Made by a program: the position numbers and the translations under genes. A DNA stretch of 64,000 bases, from the NCBI RefSeq assembly GCF_022539315.1, contig NC_066316.1, positions 60,369,994-60,433,993 of the forward strand, written 5' to 3'. The stretch's first letter is position 1; every line of letters begins with the position of its first letter. The DNA comes from Serinus canaria (taxonomy: Eukaryota; Chordata; Aves; Passeriformes; Fringillidae). The notes under the pieces are model-generated. The model was not told the origin of the DNA. It saw only the letters and a program-made list of their open reading frames with translations, and made no database searches. This document shows, in pieces, positions 13,471-24,932 of the stretch.

Positions 13471-16400
13471 CTTAAGGTCCAGCAGAGTCCAAAAACAGAA
13501 TGAATTTTCTTGTTAGGGGGTTGGATGATCCATAAAGGATAGAATTGTAGTTTTTCAGACATAAAACCTAAACTACCTTTTTAATATGTACAGTTGTTAC
13601 TGAATATGCCATTTAGCTGAATTCAGGTACCACTGGGCACAGAAAAATACATTATACAAAGGCTCTTAACATTATGTTTTACATTGACTTTCCTGATATG
13701 TTTGTTTAAAGAACAGAAAGAATATGAAGAGGGAAAGAAATATGGAACTTAATGAACACTTAGATTATTTAACCTATTTTGTTTGTTTACTTCTGAGAAT
13801 TTTGTCTGTGTTAATCAGAGATCTATAATTTGAGTGCATCTTCCCTTCTGCACTTTGTGGTTTTTGAATACAGTTTATGGTCATGCTTTGGACTTTGTAG
13901 CTGCAAATAGGTCCACAGGGAGGAATCAGACATAGTCTTTGTTCAGAAGGGTTGATGCTTTTCATTATGATTACTGCAACTGCAAAAGAGCTGAGATGGG
14001 GGAGGCTCTCCTTTTTTCCTCTCATTATCCCTTACAAAATACAGCCTTTCCACAGCAGAAGTAGGTCCTCCTGTTTTGTTAAGTTTAGAACATTTGGGGA
14101 ACAACTAAATTGTTTTATGATGTCTAGCATTCTTTGTTTTTCCTTCCTATATTGTTATCCAAAAGTTTTCTGTATGGCTGTGTATAAGTAACCTCAGTTT
14201 GTTATGCCTGGCAGCTCAGACCACCGCACAACCCAACTTTGGCCAAAGATTCCATGGTCTGCTGCTGTTGGCCAACAGAGATTTCCCATCTCTTAGTCTT
14301 TGAAATACTTGTCTTGCCTCACTATCACACCCAGGGCTGCCAGTTTTGTGTCACTTGAGCATCAGGTTTGCATTTTAAGTTATTGTATCAATATCTTCTG
14401 ACTTGGATTCTTATGGGAAATCAGAAACCAAGACTGAGATTACTTTAGGGAGAATGAGCTGCACATACAGGCAGCTGGTGCAAAGCAGAGCTTATGGCTT
14501 TGAGTAATATTTGGGATATCCTAACCCCTATGTGGAGGTGGGAGTCCAGAGCTGTCCTGTGAGGAAAGGTCATGATGGATCTCTGCTCTCAGAAATCAGA
14601 GAGAAATGCTGCTGGGTTGTCAGCACAACCCCAATGCCCCTGTGCAGAATACAGGCACTTGCAAGTTATCTGCTTTGCCAAAGGGCATGGATGTGCTTGC
14701 TAAGTGAGCTGCAGAGCTGTATTCACCATGACTAAAGCTGTTAGTTAAGCCAAAATTTGGTAAAAAAATAAAAAATTTAAAAAAAAAAATTGAAGCACTG
14801 AACTCATTGGGAGAGAAGAGAAAGGATAAGCCTGGATCCAAAGCACAGTTATGTGCCCCTATTGACCACAACATGTTTCAGGGTAACTTAAGCATCCCCA
14901 AACTTTCCAGCTCTCTTAGAAGTATTGACTGTTAAGCAGAGAGAAATTCTTGACCTCCATAGTAAAGGTAACTATAACATGCTAAAATGAATGATTTATT
15001 AAAGCCTGATAAAGTGATATACACACTTAATTGGAATTCAGGGATTTATTTCCAACTTCCTATTCAGGTTCTATCAAGACATGCAAGTCAGAGTCAAATC
15101 TTGTTGAAACATGAGTAAACCTGGGCAAGTTTAAACTAAGCACATTAAGCTACTGGTAGGAGCAGACAGCATTGCAAAAAAAAAAAACCCAAAACAACTA
15201 GGTAGGCACCTGAACAAGCTCAGAGAGCCCCTGCCTCCTCTGAGCTCAATGCTGCCTCATCTCTTGTCCTGCATAGGTACCTGTGCTGCTGGCATAATAA
15301 CAGGATGTAGCCAAGCAGCATCATACGGTTAACTGTGGCATGGATGTCATCTGAGCTTTCAAATAAAAATGAGTTCTCATCAATGCTGTATATGAAAACT
15401 AGTAAGATAACCTGACACCCTGAAAGAAATTTCACAGTCTTAGTCTTCCATACACAACTTCAAATTCTGAAAGTGTTTTTTCTGTAATACTCACTAACAT
15501 TTTGCTTTCCAATACCAATATTATCTTGGCATTTATTGCTCTTATTGTTTTGTTTCATATTTATTATTTGGCCACTAATTGGCTGTTCTTGATGTAGTGA
15601 TTTTGATGTTAAAATAGGTATTTTTATATATTTTCTGTAAGTACCTTTGCATTTAATATTATCAGTACCTTTACCTTACCATTACATTATATGTAATTTG
15701 AAGTGGGGAGTTGATGAGTGCAATGAAAATTGTCAATATATGCTAAAACAGAATTACTTCAGAGCTGACAGTCCGAAAACCAAATCTTTCAGTGACCTCC
15801 TGGTGTGTTTGCTCATTTGTATGCAAGAGTTAAAATTCAGTTTACATGGAAGGAATGTAGAAGCTCTGTCTCAAAAGTTAACAATGGTACTGACCTAAAG
15901 TAAATAATTTGCTAATTACAACAGCCCAAGGAGAATATTTCCATTGTGCCCCCCAGTGTATCTTTTTTAGGATGTTCATTTGTATTGGAAAAATGTTCAT
16001 AAATAAAGCAATTGTGCATTGTGTGGAGAGTTGGCAAACAAGATATGAAACTAGTTCTACTGCTCAAGAAAGAATATTGAAGTATTAATTCTAGAACTTG
16101 TCACTGCCCCAGTACCCACTTGCAAATGGAGCAGTAAAGAAACAGTAGTTTTCTGAGAGTTTGCCCATATGTAGCGAGCCCAAACGAACAAATTAAATGG
16201 AACAGAATTACAGCCAATACTAATTTGTGCTCTGGCTCACTTACCATATAATTTTTTCCTGAAATATATTCCTTTTTTCAAAATGGTTTGAGTATCAAAA
16301 TGCTTTAGAATATTTGCTAATATACTGTGAATTACCATGGTGAACAACATTCACTAATGTTTATTCCAAGTAGTTACACTTTTTTTTTATTTTTGACTCA

Positions 16401-17913
16401 TATGCTTTCAGTGTTAGGAAATTTAAAAATTATCTCCTGTGTGTTGCAGAAAATCATCAATTTTCCTCTGAAATAGCATAGGGCTCTTCTCTGATAGACC
16501 CAGTACATGTCTAAAGGAAAAACAAAAATTTGTCCTTGCTGTAAACAAGTTTGGAGAGAAGATAAGAACAAGGGAGTGACATAAACTAAAATCTCAAGGA
16601 AACATGCAGCATTATTGGCTTAGCCACTTTACATGAATTGGTTTGTTTGTTGGTTTTTTGGGATTTTTTGTTCTGTTTTGCTGGTTTTGGTTTTTTTTTT
16701 AAACATTGTTATCAGGAGAGACTCTAGATAAGGAATAAGGAGGAGAGGAAACTGGCCCAAAGTCAACAGAAGAAAGCACCCAGGAACTTGGGTAACACTA
16801 TTTCCTGCTTCACAGCTGTGGCCCCATCAGAGATGGAGGTGTAACGTGACAGTGCATAACCACCTTGAATGTATATGTGAATTGCAATGAATAATCATTT
16901 ATTCAAGAAAGAGTGGGATGAAGTATTTTAGTTAGCTTGCAGGAAACACCTTTTAAAAATTTCCTTTTTGCTTCTGATCACTCTTTGTTAACCAAGCAGT
17001 TGAAGGAGAATGCTCCCTACCTTCTGCTTTATGTTCACCTAAAAATATAATGTGTACCATGGAAGTTCACTTTGCTAGGACCTCCAAGGCAAATTTTTTG
17101 TAAATATAATATTTACATACTCTTCTAGATATTTATATTCATAACCCTAGCTGCATTTTGTGCTTTGTTTTGCTTGCATGGATAACAGTTGTGATGGATT
17201 TGTTCACCCTAGATGATATTTATTCCTTTTACTTCATTACACATAATCACCTGTGCTAGATCTTAAGGTCTGTGTACACTTTATACTCTACTAGAGAGCT
17301 TATCAGCTTCTCTGCAGGCAGCTCAATTTGAATTTTAAAACTGAAAATGAATGAATTTGTGCTGCTTCTTCAGCTTCTCACAGAGATACCCTTGCACCCT
17401 CCTAGTGGTGTGATAACTGAGGGATATCAAGCTTGCAGGGTGTTGTTGATTTTGGCTGAAGGGTTTGTGATTTCATTCTGATCAGAAGCTACTTCTACTA
17501 TTATTACTTCTGCACTTCTCTACCTCTTTCCACTTAGGAGAATGTCTGAGTTTTGTTGGCTAGGATTAAGACATCAGGGAGAACAAGAGCTATTGATACT
17601 TTTAATTTTAGATAAACTCAAAGCCCAGACATAAGAGTACAAATAATGTTCACATAAATGATTCAGCTTCATCATCCTCTAAGACAAATTGTTAACCCAC
17701 ACATGGATTTCAAGGCAGATAGATTTTGAAGAAATTGTTGAATATAATTGAAATTCTTGTTAGAATCCTGAATTACTGTATCTTCTTTATGATGCACGCT
17801 TAAGTTTTGATAAGATCAGATTTTTAAAATCATGTCTATTTCAATTTATGAATGCATTAATTTTTTCTAACTTGTCCATGTACCACAATACACTCAAGAT
17901 AATAATCACCAAA

Positions 17914-18558
17914 ACATAGAATCATAGAATGGTTCCTGTGGGAAGGGACCTTAAACATCACCTGCCATGGGCAGGGACACCTTCCACTAGACTGGGTTGC
18001 TTGGAGCCCCATCCAACCTGGCCTTGAACACTTTCAGGGATGGGACATCCACAGCCTGTCTGGGCAACCTGTCCTAGTGCTTCATCATCCTCACAGGAAA
18101 GAATTTCTTCCTGACATCTAATTGAAATCCATCCTCTTTCAGTATAGAGTCATTATCCCTGATCCTATCACTGTTCTCCACCCAGCCTGTATTTGTACTC
18201 AGAATTGTACCGGTCCTGGTGCAGGACCCTGCACTTGGCTGTCTTGAATTCCATGAGATTCACACAGCCTGCCTCTCAAGCCTGTGAATCCCTTCCCTCC
18301 AGTGTGTTGCAGCTGTCGGATTGCTGTCGGCAGCAAAGTCTTGGAGGAGGTGCTCAATCCCAGTGTCCATGTCACCAACAAAGATGTTAAACAGCTCTGG
18401 TCCCAACACCAACCCCTGAGGAACGCCACCAGTCACTGGGATCTACTTTGATATTGAGCCCTTGATCCCAACTCTTGGAGTGCGTCTGTCCAACCAATTT
18501 CTTATCCACCAAGTGGTTCTCATATCTTATGTCTCTGATTTAGAGACAAGGGTGTCAA
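17914..18558 (-). mobile_element. CR1 LINE 3' region, minus strand
   Basis: On the + strand the block opens with acatagaatcatagaatgg, the reverse complement of the ATTCTATG repeat that ends avian CR1 elements. It continues with the familiar antisense CR1 text (ccttccactagac, ccatccaacctggccttg, aatttcttcctgacatct). Further on, tgcaggaccctgcacttgg, aagatgttaaacagctctgg and cctgaggaacgccacc also match the reverse complement of CR1 3' sequence as I recall it. It is 5'-truncated like most CR1 copies. The copy is diverged, with broken frames, and does not encode an active reverse transcriptase. Confidence 0.9.
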
Positions 18559-18618
18559 ACTGATCAATCTCTAAGGTCCCTTACAACCCAGACAGTCCTA
18601 TGATATAATTCTGTGATA
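18559..18618 (+). mobile_element. CR1 LINE 3' end fragment, plus strand, wedged between minus-strand CR1 blocks
   Basis: The stretch tctctaaggtcccttacaac ... cctatgatataattctgtga is the sense 3' terminus of a CR1 element. It lies between two antisense CR1 blocks, so at least two insertions are nested or adjacent here. Confidence 0.75.
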
Positions 18619-18775
18619 CAGTAGGTTGCTCAAAGCCCTAAGCAACCTGAACTTGAAGTCTTCCAGGGCTGGAGCCTCTACAGTTTCTCTGGGAAACTCA
18701 TGCCAGTGTCTCACCACCCTTTCAATGTCAGAAGTATTTTCAAGCTATTACTCCTCATGCGGACTAGAGGATGCC
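18619..18775 (-). mobile_element. CR1 LINE fragment, minus strand
   Basis: aggttgctcaaagccct, cttccagggctggagcctc, tctctgggaaactc and gtgtctcaccaccctttc are diverged copies of the antisense CR1 3' region, parallel to the text at 17990-18090. The fragment fades into unique sequence near 18775-18800. Confidence 0.8.
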
Positions 18776-19370
18776 TTTCTTCCTACAGGAATTATAAGTC
18801 ACATAAAGCTGTTGAAGTAGAAAACTTTCTTTAGCCCATTCTTTTGATTTCCCTTGTCACAAAATACACTTTTATGATCTCTTTTTAAGAGTCACTTTAT
18901 GAAACAAGGGACAGAGAGAAGCAGGGAGAATATATACAATGAAAATGTAGTGTGCGTAGTTACTATCCTGTTCTTTTAATGGGGAATTGTAATATCTTGA
19001 TGAAATACAGAGGTAGATATAATTGCTTTTTCATTTAGGTAGAAGTAATTTTTATCTTTAAATATTCTGTCCAGCACATTTTGACATTGCAAAATTCATG
19101 GCTTCATATTTCCAGTGTCCTTAAGTAGTGCATTGTTTATTTGGAATATATTTTTGTTTTTATAATACCTATATTTATTTCTTAACATGGCTAAAGCTCT
19201 ATTAAATACACATCTGACTATGACCTAAGGTGTTTTTCATGCAGTGTAACTTACTGTGGTTTTATTAGAATGAATGGAATTAATGCCACTTGTATTTGCA
19301 GAAAAGGCAAAAGAAAGGCATTTCTAGACAATTGCTAAAAATTCAAACACATTGCTTTCATTTCTTGACC

Positions 19371-19419
19371 CCAGATTTTATTTACTATGGATGTATCATC
19401 CATAGTAAATAAAATCTGG
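19371..19419. repeat. Perfect inverted repeat, 23-bp arms and 3-base loop
   Basis: The left arm 19371-19393 and right arm 19397-19419 are exact reverse complements around the triplet TAT. The outer ends are CCAGATTTTA and TAAAATCTGG. Pairing stops abruptly at both outer ends. The loop is too short for a usual Dicer-processed precursor. Confidence 0.95.
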
Positions 19420-21487
19420 CCTTGGGTTTTCCATCTTAACTTGATATGTTTTCATTCTTTTTCATTGTAGTGCTCAAATGATGTCTCTTTTAGGGATTTA
19501 AATTGGTTTACTGTCATGGATACACTTACGTATGATGACCAGTGATGTTATTACTTTTTTTGGTATGTCAAGATGAAAGCCAACGCTATTAATGAAATCT
19601 TAACTCTTGCAATGGTGCCCTTTTAAGTTTTGCTTCTTGAAAGTTTATGTATATTTCTTGTTGTTTTAACTGGTTTAACTAATAATGTGCTCAAAGGCGT
19701 GCTTGGATTTATTTCTTTTCCTTCACATTTGAAACCCATACCATTAAATTTGAGGTGTCTGTAACAAGTACCATGTTCTGGGTTTTTCCTTTTTATTGCA
19801 GAAACAAAGTAAGAGAGTAAAAAGACCAAAAAATCATAGTATAGAGATCAGCTGGATTATATTCATGTTAATATCTAAAAGAAGCTATGTGTATGGCATC
19901 TGTTTCATCTTAGCTAGCTAGGGATTTGGAGCAATCTGCAGTAAGTGAAGGAACTTCATTAGCCATTTGGTGCACCAGTACAGATAAAGTGATGGAATAC
20001 CTTCTCTTCTGTGCAGTGTAATTTTGCTGAGGAGATAAATTGCAGGGTGCATTTTGCTGTGTTGTGTTTTCATGTTAGTTGATTGTAATTATTGTTCATG
20101 GGGTTACAGAAGTTAATTTCTATATGGGAGAGATATGTAATTTTCCTAGCTATATAATGCAAAACATGTTCAACTGTCACTAATATGTTTAAGTTTCATT
20201 AGAGTGAATTGTTTATCCTGATTAGACAGAATTGTAGCATGCCTGAAAGGAAAGTAGAGGTGTTATAGGATTTGCTTACAGCTATGTACTCTGCATTTAA
20301 ACATGTTTATAAAAGGAAACAGTCTCCAAAAGTTAAATAAATTAAGTGGGCAGAATTGTGACTTTCCCAGCTGTCCACAGTAATGGTGTGACTTCACTGA
20401 TACTTTCTTTTCCCTTCTATTTTTGTTTTGACTGCTAGCTGCTAGTTGTTTCCCATGCCTTATATTAGTTGGAAGAAAATTTTTTAGGTCTTAATTTCTG
20501 AGCCCTGTGACTTGCACTTTCTAATAGATCTGCAGAATTTGGGGAACAAATTCCACAGATGTTTGTAGAATAAATTGGATGTGACACAAGCTGCAGGTAA
20601 GACATCACAGGGATTTTTTTTCTAGACTGAAAAGAAATCTAAAATTCTCTGACCTTCAAGAAAAATCAAAAGCGCCTTTTTAGGAATACAACATTTTGAG
20701 AGAGTGAACTAAAAATCAGTAAACTCAGGTCGGGCAGGCCAGTGCCAGATGGCAGCTGCAGGCAGGGGTGTATCATTTGCACAGGCACAACATTGAAGAA
20801 CCCTGGTCAGAGGTTGTCTGCCCTCTGGCCTGCTGTGCAACATGTGCATATGCCTGGAAAATGAAGGGCCAGGCTGAGTTCTGCCACTCCCAATGCACTC
20901 ATGCTTATCCCCTGAAGAGACAACATGTTTTCTCTTAGGAAAGCAAACATGCTTAGATGGCAGGTGTTTGAATAAAAAGAGACTCCTTTTGGAACATCTA
21001 TGGAAATATGTCCTGCATTAGGCTTTTTTAGAAGCCTAGCATTACCTAGATTTTATAGTTAGCGTCGTGATGAGTCAGTTTTGTATTGAGAGAGATCTTT
21101 CTGCCCGGTGAGTAGAGTGAGAAGAAAGCTTATAAAGGAAACACTGTTCCTCTCTCTCCATTGTCACGTTTTCACTAGAAAGAGTTGTATTTGTATCATT
21201 CTATTACAAGAGCTTTGAAGGCTGCATTTCACCTTCTCAAAGTGTAGGAGAGCTGTATTGTTTGTTGATATTTTCTGTCAAGAGGGAAAGCTCTACAGGC
21301 ACTTCAAATGTTGCATGCTAGGCTCGCCTCTTAAACAGCAGGGAGAAGAATGGGGTCAAATCTTAACATCTTTCTCTTATGACCTTAATATCCCTGTTGC
21401 TTAATATCCCTGTATCCTAGCTCTGTGTTATTTTAGTAATAATTCAGTTTTTGGCTGACTGGTGGAACTCCAAGGTAAAAAATTAAA

Positions 21488-21518
21488 TAACGCCTTTAAA
21501 AAAAAAAAAACGCCTTTT
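21488..21518. repeat. Poly-A tract flanked by a 9-bp direct repeat
   Basis: A run of about 13 A separates two copies of aacgccttt; the second copy shares its first As with the run. The layout resembles a target-site duplication around a pure poly-A insertion, but slippage could also make it. Confidence 0.6.
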
Positions 21519-24500
21519 TTCCTCAAGAATATTGAGGTAATGAATGGCAAGTTCACTCTGGTCAGAATAATTACAGATACTCTTTTTACATATCCATCAT
21601 CCCTGGACTCATTATACTTGCACTGTAAATATTAGCAAGAGGCTTTTCAGGCATTTCACTGCACATTCTTCTTGTGTTGACTGCAATCTTGGAGTCCACA
21701 TCTAGACTTGTTTCTTCTTCATTAGTCATAAAGCAGCCTGGTGTCAAATATTAACTTGCAAGAAAACCACATTTATGGAGTTTAACCAGTGGATGAACAT
21801 AAATATTAACCAGCATTCCTCTCTGTGTTTCCTGACCCATACCCAAAACCATGCAGTCATGATTTTAAAAGCTACAGTTTAAGACTGTCAGATGTTAAAC
21901 CTCTGTCACAAAATTCAGTTTCTTGCATGCATATTTCTTATGTATCCCTATACAGAAGTTTTTATTGTAAAACTGTACCTAAGGCATTGTACATTGTGTT
22001 TCCTGTCAAATTCCTTTTTGTTTTGTTTTTTTTTTTTTTTGAATCTCTCAGTAACTGGAAGCTTTTCAACTACAGCCTCCATGAGATGAAAATGCTATTA
22101 TCTGATACAGAGGTCACTGTTGGAAGTAGCTTTCTAGGGAAAACCAGGGAATTTCAATGGTGGTGGCTAATTAATTCATTTTGTGCATCTAAATGTCTGT
22201 CCACCCTGTCCAGGAACAGAGGACAGTGCCTACCTAATCTGCCAAAGTTTCTTATTGACCTCCATTAGGTCACATTTTCTTTTCAAAGCACCCTCATTAG
22301 TGGTTCATGTTTAGTTACCAAGACAAGGAGTTACTCCTGTCATGCACATCTCAGATTTGGAAAACTGCCACAATCACAAACACTTACTTGTCTTCCAGTG
22401 CTTGACAGAATGCCAGAATTAGAACTGCTTTTAATTATACAAAGGCTGCTGTAATTGCCTCATCCTCTGCATGGCACATCCATTGTAGATTCTACTTTCA
22501 AGTGTCGTGGACTTTCTCCAAAGAGGAGGTGGTCTTACTCATCATTGTATTTCCCAATTTATCCATGCAGAGTAGCAATCTGTCCTTACCTCTGAGCAAA
22601 GATTTGATAGAGAATGACTGACATGAAAGTTCCCATCTTTGCAAGATTTCCTGGCTCTTCCAAAATATGCTAAAAACTTTCTTAGGAATTTAAAGCTATG
22701 CTATATCTGTCCAGTGAGAACAGTATATTTTATGATGAATTTCCCCTGCTGTTTCATTATTTTTAGGACTGAATCCCCAAAAATGTAGCTTGAGTGAGTA
22801 AGATTCTACTGAGATCCATTTTAGTAAAAGTATAAATGGATTTATTTATACAAGTTTGAAAGAAGCTAAAAAATGAAAGTTACTTTAGCATCTATTCTTA
22901 AATGCTGCTTCAACCCACAGTCCTGTGAATAACACAGACATACGAATCTGTGAGATTATATAAGATGACAAATATTCATAAATACCTTGTTATTTCTTAA
23001 GCATATATTCTCACACTTCTGAATTTCTTCCATTCCCTTGCTTCTTGCAATTTATTCTGACACTAAATTAAGAAAGTAATTTGTGGGATAATCTGTTCTG
23101 CACTTTCTTAAATGCTGATATTGGAAAGTATCTTCTCACTGATCAGATTATACACAGAAAGAGAAGTGTTCTCAGCTGTGATGTTAGATAGAAATGGATC
23201 CTTAGCGGCAATGAAAAACAGACAGACAAAAAAAGTTCCTATCCTAAATATACTCTAGAAACCTATTCTGTAAAATTAAGTTAAAAACTTCACTATGATG
23301 AAAAATAACACTGGCTTGTTGCAATTTCTTGCAGTGCAGTTGATGTCAAGCTATATATTCAGGATTGGTGGGACAATTTTCTGGCTTTGGAGTTATCTGT
23401 TGACACTCAGTAAAATCTGACACATAAAAAAATAAAGAAATGCTTCATTGGGTCCTTTGAGTGGTGGTCTTCTTCTTTCAGTGTGTGAATTTTATTAATG
23501 TATTTGACTAACTTGTCTTATATCAGAAAACATAAATGCTAAAGAGAAGAGAGGGATGAGCAAAAGAGGTGTAAGAATTCCTAAGAAATAAACCCAGACT
23601 TTTCCTAGCATTTCAGTCTTCTATTAAAAATAATAAATTTAATTTATGATTGCTTTTGGTTGTGTCTGCACCCAAAATGATAATAAATCTTGTCAGAACT
23701 AATCTTGTCAGATAAAACTCAATTTATAAATGGAAACTGTTTTCTTAACAAGATTAAGAGTAAAACTGTGGAGGAACAGTTATGTGGGATTTACTGTGTT
23801 TACCAAGCTGACTGCTACCAACAATTATCTACAGACCTGTTTATTGCTTGCCCTGTTCTCAGTTGCTAGGAGTTTTAGTTGTCTTTTGCATGGGAAAAAA
23901 AACCAGCCAGAAGACTTTGGGAATTTCTGAATGCAAGGACTAAGTGCTATATGTTTGTTTGCATCAAAAATATAGCAGAAATATGATATCCCTCAGCTTT
24001 CAAGCAAGAACTTGACTCTTCACAAGGAATTTGTGTCAAGGGAGTGGTTTTTCTATTCCTGTGAGAATTCTGTTGGAGCTGTAAGCCTTTGAAAAAATCA
24101 CGTCTCAGCAGAGACTTGTTAAGACCTCAAAGGCTAATCCCCCATAGATTCTGACTGTATTAGAACACAGCTGACCAGTACTGTTAGGGGTTGAGAGCAT
24201 CTTTACTGCTCTTGTTCTGGATTGCCAAAAGTAGTTTCCATCTAGGCAACAATACAGAGTAGGACACAAGTGTGTGTCCCTGTGCTCTTCATAGTCTGGT
24301 GATTTCATGGCATCACAGGAAGGGAGTGGAAAAAAAAAAAGGAAGAACAGGAGAACCTGCAAAATGGGAAAACAGACAGGAACATAGAAAGTCAGTTCAA
24401 AGGAGTGTAGGTTAAATAGGAGCTGGAAAGCAGCGGTGCAGAGGAGACAAGGATGGAGGCTGGGCAAAAGTCAAGGGGAGCAGGGTCTGCTAAGAGAAAA

Positions 24501-24574
24501 AGGGCTTTTAGAGCTGGGGCAGACAGCAAAGAAGGGACTAAAAAGGGGAAACTTGTGGGATGACTAGTGTCCCA

Positions 24575-24932
24575 AAGACTGGCAAATCTGCCAGAAGAGG
24601 AGAGACTTAAAGAGCTAGCACTGTTTAGTCTGGAGAAGAGAAGGTTTAGAGGAAAATTATCCACATGTATCCATATTGAAATCAGATGAGGCAGTGGGCA
24701 CAACTGAAATATCTGAAATACAAAAGAAAAAACTTTACTGAGAAAGTGGTCAGACATTGAATAAGGCTGGCCACGTGGACAGTGGAGTTGCCCTCAATGG
24801 AAATATTTAGTACCTGACTGGTACAGGCCCTGAGGAGCCTGCTGTAGTTGCTGACCCCACTTTAGCCAAAGAGGTCGATCTAGACAGTCTCCAGAGTTGC
24901 CTTCTGACCTCAGTTGTTGTGTGATTCTGTGA
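24575..24932 (+). mobile_element. CR1 LINE 3' end, plus strand, diverged
   Basis: Diagnostic sense CR1 phrases occur in order: ccagaagaggagagactt, tttagtctggagaagagaag, ctttactgagaaagtggtc, acattgaataaggctggcc, then the terminus ctgacctcagttgttgtgtg followed by attctgtg. It is 5'-truncated and contains indels. The reverse-strand open frames across it are incidental. Confidence 0.85.

Larger units (their letters stand above)
934..17913 (+). other. PTPRK intron, mostly unique sequence
   Basis: A 17-kb intronic stretch. It has several low-complexity tracts (A-rich and T-rich at 7417-7510, G/T-rich at 8393-8485, A/C-rich at 11485-11585, G/T-rich at 16640-16705) and a short inverted repeat at 13421-13470. 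Open frames here are at most about 115 codons, lack recognisable domains and are not flanked by convincing splice sites. GC rises locally around 3400-3700 and 13080-13440 without an identifiable family. Confidence 0.6.
18800..24574 (+). other. PTPRK intron, mostly unique sequence
   Basis: Intronic DNA with a striking perfect hairpin at 19371-19419, a poly-A tract flanked by a short direct repeat at 21488-21518, and a T-rich tract near 22020-22040. The 147-codon open frame at 21825-22268 reads straight through that T tract as poly-Phe and has no recognisable domain, so it is not called as a gene. Confidence 0.6.

Noticed and set aside
19371..19419. Perfect hairpin as a microRNA precursor
   Set aside because: A 3-base loop and a 23-bp stem without further pairing do not fit Drosha/Dicer substrates, so only a structural repeat is called.
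21825..22268. 147-codon plus-strand open frame
   Set aside because: It reads through a T-rich tract as poly-Phe, has no domain and no supporting promoter or splice context; best explained as chance.
24105..24757. Overlapping 120- and 121-codon minus-strand frames
   Set aside because: They run into the antisense of a CR1 3' end and a purine-rich patch; Ser/Leu/Pro/Phe-rich composition is typical of such shadows.
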